Assembly (NCBI GenBank): GCA_965230215.1
Contig: CBDDKN010000002.1
Location: 186,001-250,000, forward strand
DNA from: RFSX01 sp965230215
GTDB lineage: Bacteria; Bacteroidota; Bacteroidia; Chitinophagales; Saprospiraceae
Length of the DNA stretch: 64,000 nt
Direction: 5' to 3'
The translations under genes were made by a program, and so were the position numbers. Positions within the stretch are counted from its first letter, which is position 1. The number at the start of each line of letters is the position of its first letter. Positions 7,989-16,472 of the stretch are shown here, one piece after another. The notes beneath the pieces are model-generated. The model worked only from the letters and a program-made list of their open reading frames with translations, searched no databases and had not been told where the DNA came from.

Positions 7989-10900
7989 TTATGCCTCAAG
8001 ACTTTCGTCTCTGTTGACAACTTTCATGGTATAATTAACAGATGATCTTACATTCACTTCTTCAAGTGAAATGAAGTTCAATGGGTTTTCGAATTTTTTG
8101 CTCAACTCGCCTTTCTTATTGTTTCTATCTCCGAAAGTGATAGCTCCAGTAGGACAAGCTGTCTGACAAGCTGTTCTTACATCCTTATCAACAAGCTTTC
8201 TTCCTTCGTTCTTAGCAGCAAGTTTACCTTCCTGAATTCTCTGAACACAGAAGCTACATTTCTCAATAACCCCTCTTGCTCTAACCGTTACGTCTGGGTT
8301 AAGAACCATACGTGTCAGGTTATCAGCACCAAAAGGAATTTCTTCTCCATTCAATGTAGGCTGGTTTGCAGGGAAGATATCTGCAGTTGTATAATCCAAC
8401 CAGTTGAAACGTCTTACTTTGTAAGGACAGTTGTTCGCACAGTAACGCGTACCAACACATCTGTTGTAAGCCATTTGGTTAAGACCTTCTGAACTGTGGT
8501 TGGTTGCATTCACCGGACATACGTTCTCGCAAGGTGCGTTATCACAGTGTTGACACATCATTGGCTGATATACCACATTTGGATTTTCCGCATCTCCGAA
8601 ATAGTATCGGTCGATTCTCAACCATGTCATTTCATGGTGTCTGCTGACCTCAGTCTTACCTACAACAGGAACATTGTTCTCTGCCATACAAGCCACTGTA
8701 CATGCATTACAACCAATACATGCGTTAAGGTCTACGTGCATACCCCAGTGATGTCCCTGGCTGTATTTCTCCTCTGAGTATTCCTCAAATGGATAAAGTG
8801 TATTCTCATTAAGATGCTCGTACTCCGCTCTTCTCTCGCTTTTATCCTTCAGATTCTCATCAAGTTCGCTAAGCGTAGTAGTAAACATCACTGATCTGTT
8901 AACCAAACTGCCCTGGTAACCTGTAGCACCATAAGCTTTAGCAAGATCAGCTTCGTCAGCGTTGATCAATTCACCATTCTTATCAGCTGTTACACCGAAA
9001 GTGTGGTGGTATTGAACACAAGAGAAATCTTCTTCTTTTCCTTTCTTCTTGCTGACACTAACTTCTGTATTATAATATTGATTAAGTCCTTCCATTTTGG
9101 TCAGACACTCATTCACATTCACACCTACTCCTGTACCGCATTTTCCGGCTTCCTCTCTTCCATATCCAAGAGCCAAAGCCACAGTACCTTCGGCCATACC
9201 AAACTGCTTGATTACAGGCAAAGTGAAAGTCTTATCACCTATTGTCAGATCGACAATATCTCCATCATCAAGATCATTAAGTCCAACAAATCTCTTGTTG
9301 CCATCGAATTTGACTGGAACAGCCAGATAGTTACCCCAAGTCGTTCTTGCTACTGGATCAGGCATTTCCTGAAGCCAAGGGTTGGTAGCAAACTGGCCAT
9401 TACCCATGTTGGCTGTTTCGAAGAACACAACTTCAAGCTCTGAAGAAGAAGGCTTGCTTACTTTTGAAACCGCCAGATTGACGTCACCAGCAAAACTTGG
9501 AGTTGCTGCATCCGAACTCATTTCTACAACGCCTTCACGAAGGCAGTTATCCCAGTAAGACTGGAAACTCAAGTAGTTAGATTGAGAAGCAAACATGTTT
9601 TCTTCCCAGTTCTTCTTAAGGTATTCAAGGTATGCTTGATCAGAGTCAGCATTGTAGTTGGCTGAATCAGACCATGTCAACAAACTCTCTTCTGATTGTC
9701 TTGTAGCAAATAGCGGGCTGATTGTTGGCTGAACAAGGCTGTAGTGACCTTTCTTAGCCTCCACATCTCCCCAACTTTCTAAAAAGTGAGAACATGGCGC
9801 TACATAATCACAAAGAGCCGTTGTCTCATTAGGCTGGTAGCTGACAGCTACTTTTGTCCCAACTTTTGCCATTGCCTCTGCGAATCTGGTAGAACTAGAA
9901 GAATCATAAGCAGGGTTTGCATCAAGCAAAACAACTGCACCCACTCTTCCTCCATTCATCTCATTGATGAGCGCATCAAGCTCCTTTTCATTTCCTTGAC
10001 GTTGCATAGAAGCATCACCCATGGTAATCGTGCTACCATAAGCTCCCAGCATATCATTTATGTGATTCACAAGTACTTGCTCGTAAGGATTGTTTGAACC
10101 ACTTACAACAAGTGCTTTAGAACCAGCTGAACGCAATTCCGCAGCTATTTTATCAAGAGCTGCTTTTGCTTTATCATTCAAATCTGAACCAGCTGAACCG
10201 CCAGTCATCTTACCGTGAAGGTATGCAATCGCACTACCCAGTTCAGATGGCTTAACCAGGATGCGGTTATCGGCGTTTGAACCTGTCATAGACATGAAAC
10301 TTTCAACTTGAATATGTCTTGACATTTTCGGATTATCCGCATCTAAGATTCTGTTTACTGAGTATTTCTTCGCGAACTCAACTGGTGAGATCCAAGTACC
10401 GAGGAAATCAGCATTAAAACTTAGAATCAGGTCTGCTTTATCGAAATGGTAAGAAGGAATCACCGCTTGTCCGAAGCTCATTTCATTTGCTTCAAGAATT
10501 GCAGCTGATGATACCGGATCGTATGTTACCAATTTTGAACCAGGATAAGCAGCCATGAAATCACCAATCGCTCTCTTCGCAGTAGGGCTCATCAAAGTGT
10601 TGGAAACAAGCCTGACATTGGAAGCAGACTTAAGAGCAGCTTTCACTTCTCCATCAAGGTCCTCCCAACTGATATTGGTCATCTTATCACCATCCTTCTT
10701 AAGAGGATTGCGGAATCTGTTTGTATCGTAAAGACTCAATACAGATGCCTGTGCTCTTGCAGAAGTTCCACCTTCAGTTAAAGAAGAAAGGTCATTTCCT
10801 TCAATTTTGATAGGACGTCCTTCTCTACACTTAACTAGTATAGGGCAGTAGTCTCCACCATTAACATATGTACTGGCATAATAAGTAGCCACACCAGGAA

Positions 10901-11150
10901 CAATTGCATCAGGCTTAACTACGTAAGGTATAGCCCTTTTAACCGGAATATCACATCCCGCAGCAACAGTTGCAGCACCAAGACCGAATCCAAGAAACTT
11001 CAAAAAGTCTCTACGGTTAGCCTGTGTGTGATCTAAACCTTCACTGTTGTCCAACAAACTGTTGTCAGCAAATTCCTGATCAACTGTAGCCATGAAAGAT
11101 TCATCTTTTACAAGATCTTTCTCTCCTATCCAAATAGAATTCTTATCCAT
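7989..11150 (-). CDS. actB: ACIII subunit ActB (molybdopterin-oxidoreductase-like iron-sulfur protein)
   Basis: Periplasmic subunit of ACIII carrying the iron-sulfur relay. It has a twin-arginine export motif (RRDFLKFLGFGLGAATVAAG) near residues 46-65, then a large region resembling molybdopterin oxidoreductases; in characterised ACIII this part holds no molybdenum. Residues about 811-1000 form the ferredoxin-like part with four cysteine groups (CIGCNACTVAC, CQHCDNAPCENVC, CVGTRYCANNC, CSFCVQRI with CQTAC), as for three 4Fe-4S clusters and one 3Fe-4S. I chose the ATG at 11150 (MDKNSIWIGEKDL, 1053 residues). An upstream TTG at 11201 would overlap actA and adds a sequence unlike the family start. 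Confidence 0.94.
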   Translation of the reverse strand: MDKNSIWIGEKDLVKDESFMATVDQEFADNSLLDNSEGLDHTQANRRDFLKFLGFGLGAATVAAGCDIPVKRAIPYVVKPDAIVPGVATYYASTYVNGGDYCPILVKCREGRPIKIEGNDLSSLTEGGTSARAQASVLSLYDTNRFRNPLKKDGDKMTNISWEDLDGEVKAALKSASNVRLVSNTLMSPTAKRAIGDFMAAYPGSKLVTYDPVSSAAILEANEMSFGQAVIPSYHFDKADLILSFNADFLGTWISPVEFAKKYSVNRILDADNPKMSRHIQVESFMSMTGSNADNRILVKPSELGSAIAYLHGKMTGGSAGSDLNDKAKAALDKIAAELRSAGSKALVVSGSNNPYEQVLVNHINDMLGAYGSTITMGDASMQRQGNEKELDALINEMNGGRVGAVVLLDANPAYDSSSSTRFAEAMAKVGTKVAVSYQPNETTALCDYVAPCSHFLESWGDVEAKKGHYSLVQPTISPLFATRQSEESLLTWSDSANYNADSDQAYLEYLKKNWEENMFASQSNYLSFQSYWDNCLREGVVEMSSDAATPSFAGDVNLAVSKVSKPSSSELEVVFFETANMGNGQFATNPWLQEMPDPVARTTWGNYLAVPVKFDGNKRFVGLNDLDDGDIVDLTIGDKTFTLPVIKQFGMAEGTVALALGYGREEAGKCGTGVGVNVNECLTKMEGLNQYYNTEVSVSKKKGKEEDFSCVQYHHTFGVTADKNGELINADEADLAKAYGATGYQGSLVNRSVMFTTTLSELDENLKDKSERRAEYEHLNENTLYPFEEYSEEKYSQGHHWGMHVDLNACIGCNACTVACMAENNVPVVGKTEVSRHHEMTWLRIDRYYFGDAENPNVVYQPMMCQHCDNAPCENVCPVNATNHSSEGLNQMAYNRCVGTRYCANNCPYKVRRFNWLDYTTADIFPANQPTLNGEEIPFGADNLTRMVLNPDVTVRARGVIEKCSFCVQRIQEGKLAAKNEGRKLVDKDVRTACQTACPTGAITFGDRNNKKGELSKKFENPLNFISLEEVNVRSSVNYTMKVVNRDESLEA

Positions 11151-11175
11151 TTTATAATTGTGGTTCAATTTGCAA

Positions 11176-12576
11176 TTAGTAATGACATTTTTGACACTCA
11201 AGTCCTCCGATATCTTCGACAGTCACTTTATCTCTGTTACCAGAAGCCAATTCTTCGTGGTACATCTTATAACTGTCGTAGTATTCATTATCAGCAAACT
11301 TCACTTCAGTTTGTCTGTGACAGTTGATACACCATCCCATAGACAAAGGTGAATGTTGTGCCAATACTTCCATCTCTTCAACCGGACCATGACATTCCTG
11401 ACATTCCAGTTTACCTACAGCAACATGCTGTGCGTGATTGAAGTATACGTGATCTGGCAGGTTATGTATTCTAACCCACTCGATAGGTCCTTGAATTTTA
11501 TCTTTTTGTTCATTGGTCAATGAGCTAACGATTCCGTCCCATTGATCATCAACAACTTGCTGTCCAGCCTCATTAATCTCTTCAAGTTCATTTTCCTGAA
11601 GGTAGTTGTCAGCAATCCATTTAGAGTAAATGGTTTTAATATCTTCATTCGACATGTTGTCGTAGTCTTCGATATAAGTATTGTCATTCGGATTGTATCC
11701 GATAGATGCGAATATCTTAGTCAATTCCGCAGTACCATACTCTGATCCTACTTTGATAGCACGGTGGCAATTCATACATGTGTTGGCTGCCGGAATAACA
11801 GAATGCTTAGATCTTCTAGCACCATCATGACAGTACTGACAATCAATCTTGTTCAATCCAGCATGTGTAGCATGAGAGAACTTGATCGGTTGGTCAGGTG
11901 CATATCCTTGCTGTCTTCCCAATGTAACTGCATTGTTGACTGTCGTGTAACCACCAAGAACAACCGCAGCAAATAAAAGGAATGTGACCACACCTTTAGA
12001 CGTTAGCGTCTGCCAAAGAGTTCTTCTCTGAACGGTACGCCCTTCCTTCTCTGCAGAAATTACATTAAGGTTAGATATTACACGTGCCAATGTCACAGAT
12101 AGGATTGCGAGGAATGCAAATAGCAGGTAGTACACCCAATCCGGTGTTTTTCTTTCCTGTACTTGAACAGCTGCACCAGGATCACCAATAACGGTTACTC
12201 CGTTTACATATATATCATTGATATATAATAAAATTGATTCAACGTTATCATCTGAAAGATTTGGAAAAGCCTGCATGGCAACCTTGTTCCATTCGTTGAA
12301 TACCTCAACTGCACGTGGATGCTCCTCAGCTACCAGCTTTTGAGAGTTTTTAATCCAAGCAATCAGGTCTTCCCTTGGAAAGTCAGCCCATCTTTCTTCC
12401 ACTCCGCCAAGCGCAGGACCTGTCGCATTGGAACGCATGTTCTTAGCGTGGCACTGAGCACAATTGGTACGGAAAAGCGTTTTTCCTTCGTCAATCGTAG
12501 GTTCGGCAAATAGAGAAAAGGAAGTTAAGACAAGCGTGAAAGCAAGGAGAATTGTCTTTAAAGAATATCTAGTCAT
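11176..12576 (-). CDS. actA: ACIII subunit ActA, six-heme cytochrome c
   Basis: Multiheme cytochrome subunit of ACIII, first gene of the operon. A signal-like helix occupies residues 7-23. The six CxxCH sites start at Cys39, 246, 267, 392, 416 and 461; the last ends at the C-terminus. Residues about 25-125 form a separate monoheme cytochrome c domain, followed by hydrophobic segments near 147-166 and 193-210 and then the usual pentaheme domain. The pentaheme part fits known ActA; the extra N-terminal heme domain makes six. Start taken as ATG at 12576; a TTG three codons upstream is less likely. A promoter match lies 53 bases upstream. Confidence 0.93.
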   Translation of the reverse strand: MTRYSLKTILLAFTLVLTSFSLFAEPTIDEGKTLFRTNCAQCHAKNMRSNATGPALGGVEERWADFPREDLIAWIKNSQKLVAEEHPRAVEVFNEWNKVAMQAFPNLSDDNVESILLYINDIYVNGVTVIGDPGAAVQVQERKTPDWVYYLLFAFLAILSVTLARVISNLNVISAEKEGRTVQRRTLWQTLTSKGVVTFLLFAAVVLGGYTTVNNAVTLGRQQGYAPDQPIKFSHATHAGLNKIDCQYCHDGARRSKHSVIPAANTCMNCHRAIKVGSEYGTAELTKIFASIGYNPNDNTYIEDYDNMSNEDIKTIYSKWIADNYLQENELEEINEAGQQVVDDQWDGIVSSLTNEQKDKIQGPIEWVRIHNLPDHVYFNHAQHVAVGKLECQECHGPVEEMEVLAQHSPLSMGWCINCHRQTEVKFADNEYYDSYKMYHEELASGNRDKVTVEDIGGLECQKCHY

Positions 12577-12628
12577 TCCTGTCAAAATTTATGTAGTAGG
12601 TCACTTCTAAAGTCAACTAAAATCGCTG

Positions 12629-12661
12629 CAAATTTAAAATAAGACCCATTCATTTAACAAT
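12629..12661 (-). promoter_or_regulatory. Bacteroidota-type promoter for the ACIII-oxidase operon
   Basis: Read on the minus strand: ATTG at 12658-12661 (one mismatch to TTTG), a 21-base spacer, then TAAATTTG at 12629-12636, an exact match to TAnnTTTG. The expected start of transcription is near 12622, giving a leader of about 46 bases before actA. It is the only good match ahead of the eight-gene cluster. Confidence 0.55.
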
Positions 12662-12673
12662 ATTTATATAACT

Positions 12674-12708
12674 GTATAACTATTTAGATAGGGTCTAAAT
12701 AGTTATAC
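12674..12708. terminator. Perfect 15-bp inverted repeat over the thyA stop codon
   Basis: Arms 12674-12688 and 12694-12708 are perfectly complementary with a 5-base loop. The repeat includes the thyA stop codon. It is AT-rich and is followed on the thyA side by only a weak T-run, so it may stabilise the 3' end or terminate poorly. It also sits just upstream of the actA promoter. Confidence 0.5.
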
Positions 12709-13497
12709 TGATACCTTCGCTTTAATATGCGGATGTGGATCGTAATTCATTAAGGTGAAATCCTCAAATTTGAAACCGAAAATATCCTTCACTTCTGGAT
12801 TAATTTTCATTTCCGGAAGGGGTCTGGGTTCCCTTGTCAGCTGCAGTTTTGCCTGCTCCAAATGGTCCAGATACAGATGCACATCACCAAAACTATGTAC
12901 AAATTCCCCCGGCTCTAATCCACATACCTGCGCCATCATCATGGTCAACAAAGCATATGATGCAATGTTGAAAGGAACACCCAGAAATGTGTCAGCAGAA
13001 CGTTGATAGAGAAGACAAGACAGCTTATTATCTGCCACATAGAATTGGAAGAGACAATGACACGGCGTCAAAGCCATTTCATCAATCTCACCAACATTCC
13101 ATGCATTAACGATTATTCGTCTTGAATCGGGATTATTTTTTATTAGATCCAGGGCTCTCTGAATCTGGTCGACAGATGTTCCATCTGGCCGTCCCCATGA
13201 GCGCCATTGCTTTCCATATACAGGTCCCAGATCGCCATTATCATCTGCCCACTCATTCCATATGCGAACACCATTCTCTTGCAGGTACTTGACGTTTGTA
13301 TCTCCATTCAGAAACCATAAGAGTTCATGGATTATAGATTTCAGGTGCAGCTTCTTGGTCGTGACCATCGGAAATCCCTCCGAAAGATCAAATCGCATTT
13401 GATAGCCAAAGCAACTGAGTGTACCTGTTCCTGTCCGGTCTTCTTTCTGAACGCCGTATTCTAGGATGTGACTGAGTAAATCGTGATATTGTTTCAA
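12703..13497 (-). CDS. thyA: Thymidylate synthase
   Basis: Makes dTMP from dUMP using methylenetetrahydrofolate in the cytoplasm. The protein is 264 residues, the same as the E. coli enzyme, with catalytic Cys146 in LTPCHCLFQFYV at the same position. Other conserved blocks are visible: GTGTLSCFGYQMRFDL, SRRIIVNAWN, and DVHLYLDHLEQ. It precedes the actA operon on the same strand but is separated by an inverted repeat and a new promoter. The folK and deoxynucleoside kinase genes nearby also concern folate and nucleotides. Confidence 0.98.
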   Translation of the reverse strand: MKQYHDLLSHILEYGVQKEDRTGTGTLSCFGYQMRFDLSEGFPMVTTKKLHLKSIIHELLWFLNGDTNVKYLQENGVRIWNEWADDNGDLGPVYGKQWRSWGRPDGTSVDQIQRALDLIKNNPDSRRIIVNAWNVGEIDEMALTPCHCLFQFYVADNKLSCLLYQRSADTFLGVPFNIASYALLTMMMAQVCGLEPGEFVHSFGDVHLYLDHLEQAKLQLTREPRPLPEMKINPEVKDIFGFKFEDFTLMNYDPHPHIKAKVSV

Positions 13498-13513
13498 AGC
13501 TTACTGTATGTGG

Positions 13514-13521
13514 CAAAAATA
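13514..13521 (-). promoter_or_regulatory. Possible -7 element for thyA
   Basis: TATTTTTG on the minus strand matches TAnnTTTG exactly and ends 17 bases before the thyA ATG. No TTTG lies at the usual upstream distance, so support is partial. Confidence 0.35.
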
Positions 13522-13715
13522 ATATTATGGAAATATTATATAAATAAATTTCAAATATATTATTGGTCTTTCCATCGCGACAGGCCCTCATTGCGGATCA
13601 AAGAAAATTTTAATAAAAGCAAACTATACTATATATTAGGCATTTCTTGCTCGTCAAATGGGCATAAACAATAGAACTAATCTTTTGATTTACAATCAAC
13701 TATAAAGACTTTATA

Positions 13716-15335
13716 ATGAATTTGAGAAATAGCGTACTTGCCATTTTATGTGTTTTGTGTATTCCAGTCGTAAGTTTTGCAAAAGGATTGGATGAGACGA
13801 TTGATGAGTGGTTTTCACCGATTGCCAGTGCCTGGGAAGGGCTTGTTTTTACAACCGTTCCTGTCGGATCTATGGATGTTCCATTTGTGGTGATACTCTT
13901 GGTGGGTGGCGCTACTTTTTTCACCCTATACTTCGGATTCATTAATGTCCGCAAATTTCCTTTGGCCATCAATGTTGTTCGAGGTAAATATGATGATCTC
14001 GAAGGGGGATCTGAACCCGTAAAAACAGATTCAGCACAAATTGTAGATGGTGATATAGTTGACACAATCAGAGTCGAAGGAAAGGCTGGAGAAGTGAGCC
14101 ACTTCCAAGCTTTGGCTACTGCGGTGTCAGGAACAGTGGGTCTCGGTAATATTGCGGGTGTTGCAGTAGCAATTGCCGTGGGTGGACCTGGTGCAACTTT
14201 CTGGATGATAGTATGTGGTTTGCTGGGTATGTCGTCAAAGTTTGTGGAGTGTACTCTTGGTGTTAAGTATAGAGATGTTGGACCAGATGGTACAGTCTAT
14301 GGTGGTCCGATGTATTACCTCAAAAAAGGTCTCAATGAAAGAGGCTATGCCGGAATAGGTAAAGCACTGGCTGTAATATTTGCCGTTTTTTGTGTTGGTG
14401 CATCATTTGGTGGCGGCAACGCTTTCCAATCCAATCAGGCCACAATCCAGCTGATTTCCCTTTTCGGTTTTTCAGGTGGAGCTATTAAGACCGTCATCGG
14501 AGTCATTATGGCTGCGCTCGTAGCGCTTGTCATTCTTGGTGGTATTAAGAGCATTGCCAAAGTTACTGGTCGAATCGTTCCTTTTATGGCCGCGATTTAT
14601 GTTATCGCATGTCTGATTATAATATTTGCGAACATTTCATTTCTTGACGATGCGTTTGGATTGATATTCAAAGGTGCCTTTAGTCCGGAAGCCGGATTCG
14701 GAGGTATTCTGGGTGTATTGATTGTAGGTTTTCAAAGGGCTGCCTTCTCAAATGAAGCCGGTGCTGGATCAGCGGCCATTGCGCATTCTGCTGTAAGAAC
14801 AAGATTCCCGGCAAGTGAGGGTATTGTTGCTTTGATGGAGCCGTTTATTGACACCGTATTAATCTGTACAATGACAGCTTTGGTGATTATCATGTTCAAT
14901 AGTGATGGCGCATTCACATATGGCAATCTGGATCCTAATAATAATGTGATATTGAATGCAACCGGCCAATCTGTTGGTGGTGTTGACCTGACAAGTCTTG
15001 CCTTTGAGTCCGTATTACCATGGTTTCCGTACATCTTAACCATAGCTATTGTTTTGTTTGCATTTTCCACTATGATCTCCTGGTCATACTATGGACTTCA
15101 ATCATGGAAGTTCCTGTTTGGAAAAGGCAAAGCTGCGGATTTAACCTTTAAGGTGTTGTTCCTTTTGTTTGTAGTTATTGGTGCTGCTGCAAAACTGGAC
15201 GCTGTGATTAAGTTTTCAGATGCCATGATTCTCGCTCTGGTATTTCCGAATATGATCGGTTTGTTTTTCTTATTTCCAAAGGTCAAGGAAGAGCTTCAGA
15301 AATATCTAAATGCAATAAGATCGAATAACTCTTAA
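13716..15335 (+). CDS. Sodium:alanine/glycine symporter, AGCS family
   Basis: Inner membrane transporter that takes up small neutral amino acids with sodium. It has a probable N-terminal signal-like helix (residues 4-21) and about eleven membrane helices over 539 residues. The AGCS signatures are visible: GTVGLGNIAGVAVAIAVGGP near residue 139, KYRDVGPDGTVYGGPMYYL, and FSNEAGAGSAAIAHSAVRT near residue 345. Substrate among Ala, Gly or others cannot be told. The Na+-NQR encoded elsewhere in the window would supply its driving gradient. It is divergent from thyA, with a 218-base gap that shows no clear promoter match on this strand. Confidence 0.93.
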   Translation: MNLRNSVLAILCVLCIPVVSFAKGLDETIDEWFSPIASAWEGLVFTTVPVGSMDVPFVVILLVGGATFFTLYFGFINVRKFPLAINVVRGKYDDLEGGSEPVKTDSAQIVDGDIVDTIRVEGKAGEVSHFQALATAVSGTVGLGNIAGVAVAIAVGGPGATFWMIVCGLLGMSSKFVECTLGVKYRDVGPDGTVYGGPMYYLKKGLNERGYAGIGKALAVIFAVFCVGASFGGGNAFQSNQATIQLISLFGFSGGAIKTVIGVIMAALVALVILGGIKSIAKVTGRIVPFMAAIYVIACLIIIFANISFLDDAFGLIFKGAFSPEAGFGGILGVLIVGFQRAAFSNEAGAGSAAIAHSAVRTRFPASEGIVALMEPFIDTVLICTMTALVIIMFNSDGAFTYGNLDPNNNVILNATGQSVGGVDLTSLAFESVLPWFPYILTIAIVLFAFSTMISWSYYGLQSWKFLFGKGKAADLTFKVLFLLFVVIGAAAKLDAVIKFSDAMILALVFPNMIGLFFLFPKVKEELQKYLNAIRSNNS

Positions 15336-15342
15336 TCCAAAA

Positions 15343-15822
15343 GTGCTCGTATTACAAACCGGAAGCAACATAGGCTCCAGACTTAAGAATCTTGCACTTG
15401 CAAGACACTTCATTCAATACGCTCTGGGACCATTAGATCTTGTCTCCTCAGTTTACGAAAGTGAACCATGGGGTGTGAAGGATCAACCAGCATTCCTAAA
15501 TCAGGTTTTCACTGTTAATTGTGACAAGTCTGCTGAAGCGATCTTGTCAGAGATTCAGGAGATAGAGCATATGATGGGCAGAACACGTATTAGAAAATGG
15601 GGTGAAAGAATAATTGATATCGACATTTTATTCCTGGACGAACAAATTATAGAAAAAGCTAATTTAAAAATACCCCACCCTGAAATAACAAATCGTAATT
15701 TTGTGCTGACACCGCTGAACGAGATACTATCAGATTTCATTCATCCGGTATTGCATAAATCAATCAATGAACTAATGGCAGAATGCAAGGACGAATGCAA
15801 AGTGCTGCCATATACATCATGA
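15343..15822 (+). CDS. folK: 2-amino-4-hydroxy-6-hydroxymethyldihydropteridine diphosphokinase
   Basis: Transfers pyrophosphate from ATP to the pterin precursor of folate. Family blocks are visible: TGSNIGSRLKNL at the start, VSSVYESEPWGVKDQPAFLN, and RKWGERIIDIDILF with the metal-binding aspartates, then IPHPEITNRNFVLTPLNEI. Length 159 is normal. The only good start is GTG at 15343, 7 bases after the symporter stop. Its stop overlaps the start of the next gene (ATGA), so the two are probably translationally coupled. Confidence 0.95.
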   Translation: MLVLQTGSNIGSRLKNLALARHFIQYALGPLDLVSSVYESEPWGVKDQPAFLNQVFTVNCDKSAEAILSEIQEIEHMMGRTRIRKWGERIIDIDILFLDEQIIEKANLKIPHPEITNRNFVLTPLNEILSDFIHPVLHKSINELMAECKDECKVLPYTS

Positions 15823-16472
15823 GTGTAAAGGAATTACCATACGAATTCATCTGTATCGAAGGGAATATCGGAACAGGCAAAACTTCACTAGTAGATCTGC
15901 TGAGCTCAGAGTTTGGCGGTCGTAAATTACTGGAGCAGTTTGAAAACAATCCATTCCTACCTCTTTTCTACAGTGACCCGGAACGATACGCATTTACGGT
16001 CGAGCTTTTCTTCATGACGGAAAGGTACAAGCAAATGCAAAACCACCTGACGAATTCCGATCTTTTCAACAGGTATGTGTTTTCTGATTTTTCATTTATC
16101 AAGACTTTGCTGTTTGCCAGAAAAAACCTTGGAGAGGAGGAGTACAAGTTGTTTCAAATGCTGTTTTCGGTGATGAACAAATCATTTCCGAAACCGGATT
16201 TATTGGTGTATTTACACAGAGACACGAATTACTTGTTGAGCAATATCAGAGAGAGAAATCGAAGTTTTGAAAAGACCATTAGTCATGAGTACCTTAAGAC
16301 GATTCAGGACTCATACTTTGAATACCTTAGGAATATCACATCCTTCCCAGTATTGATTCTTGATCTTAAGGATATGGATTTCGTGAACAACACCAATCAC
16401 TATGAAACTCTTAAGTTTCTCATCTCCAAAAAATACAATCCCGGTGTGCACCGGATTTCACTTTCGGTATAA
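15819..16472 (+). CDS. Deoxynucleoside kinase (deoxyadenosine/deoxyguanosine kinase-like)
   Basis: Phosphorylates deoxynucleosides for salvage. The P-loop IEGNIGTGKTSL is near residues 12-23, and the lid RERNRSFEKTISHEYL near residue 152. The segment FSDFSFIKTLLFA stands where many family members have a DRS or ERS motif. I chose the ATG at 15819, whose first bases overlap the folK stop as ATGA; upstream codons from 15783 lie within folK. Length 217. The next gene, lysS, is convergent and its stop codon abuts this one with no gap. Exact substrate is not determined. Confidence 0.88.
   Translation: MSVKELPYEFICIEGNIGTGKTSLVDLLSSEFGGRKLLEQFENNPFLPLFYSDPERYAFTVELFFMTERYKQMQNHLTNSDLFNRYVFSDFSFIKTLLFARKNLGEEEYKLFQMLFSVMNKSFPKPDLLVYLHRDTNYLLSNIRERNRSFEKTISHEYLKTIQDSYFEYLRNITSFPVLILDLKDMDFVNNTNHYETLKFLISKKYNPGVHRISLSV

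Noticed and set aside
9003..9443. Open frame of 146 codons opposite actB
   Set aside because: It lies wholly opposite conserved ActB codons, has no recognisable motif and no promoter or neighbour to support it.
7989..11150. ActB as a true molybdenum enzyme
   Set aside because: Gene order and the joined iron-sulfur half identify it as ActB, which in characterised complexes lacks the molybdenum cofactor.
11151..11201. TTG start at 11201 for ActB
   Set aside because: It lies inside actA; the ATG at 11150 gives the usual N-terminus for the family.
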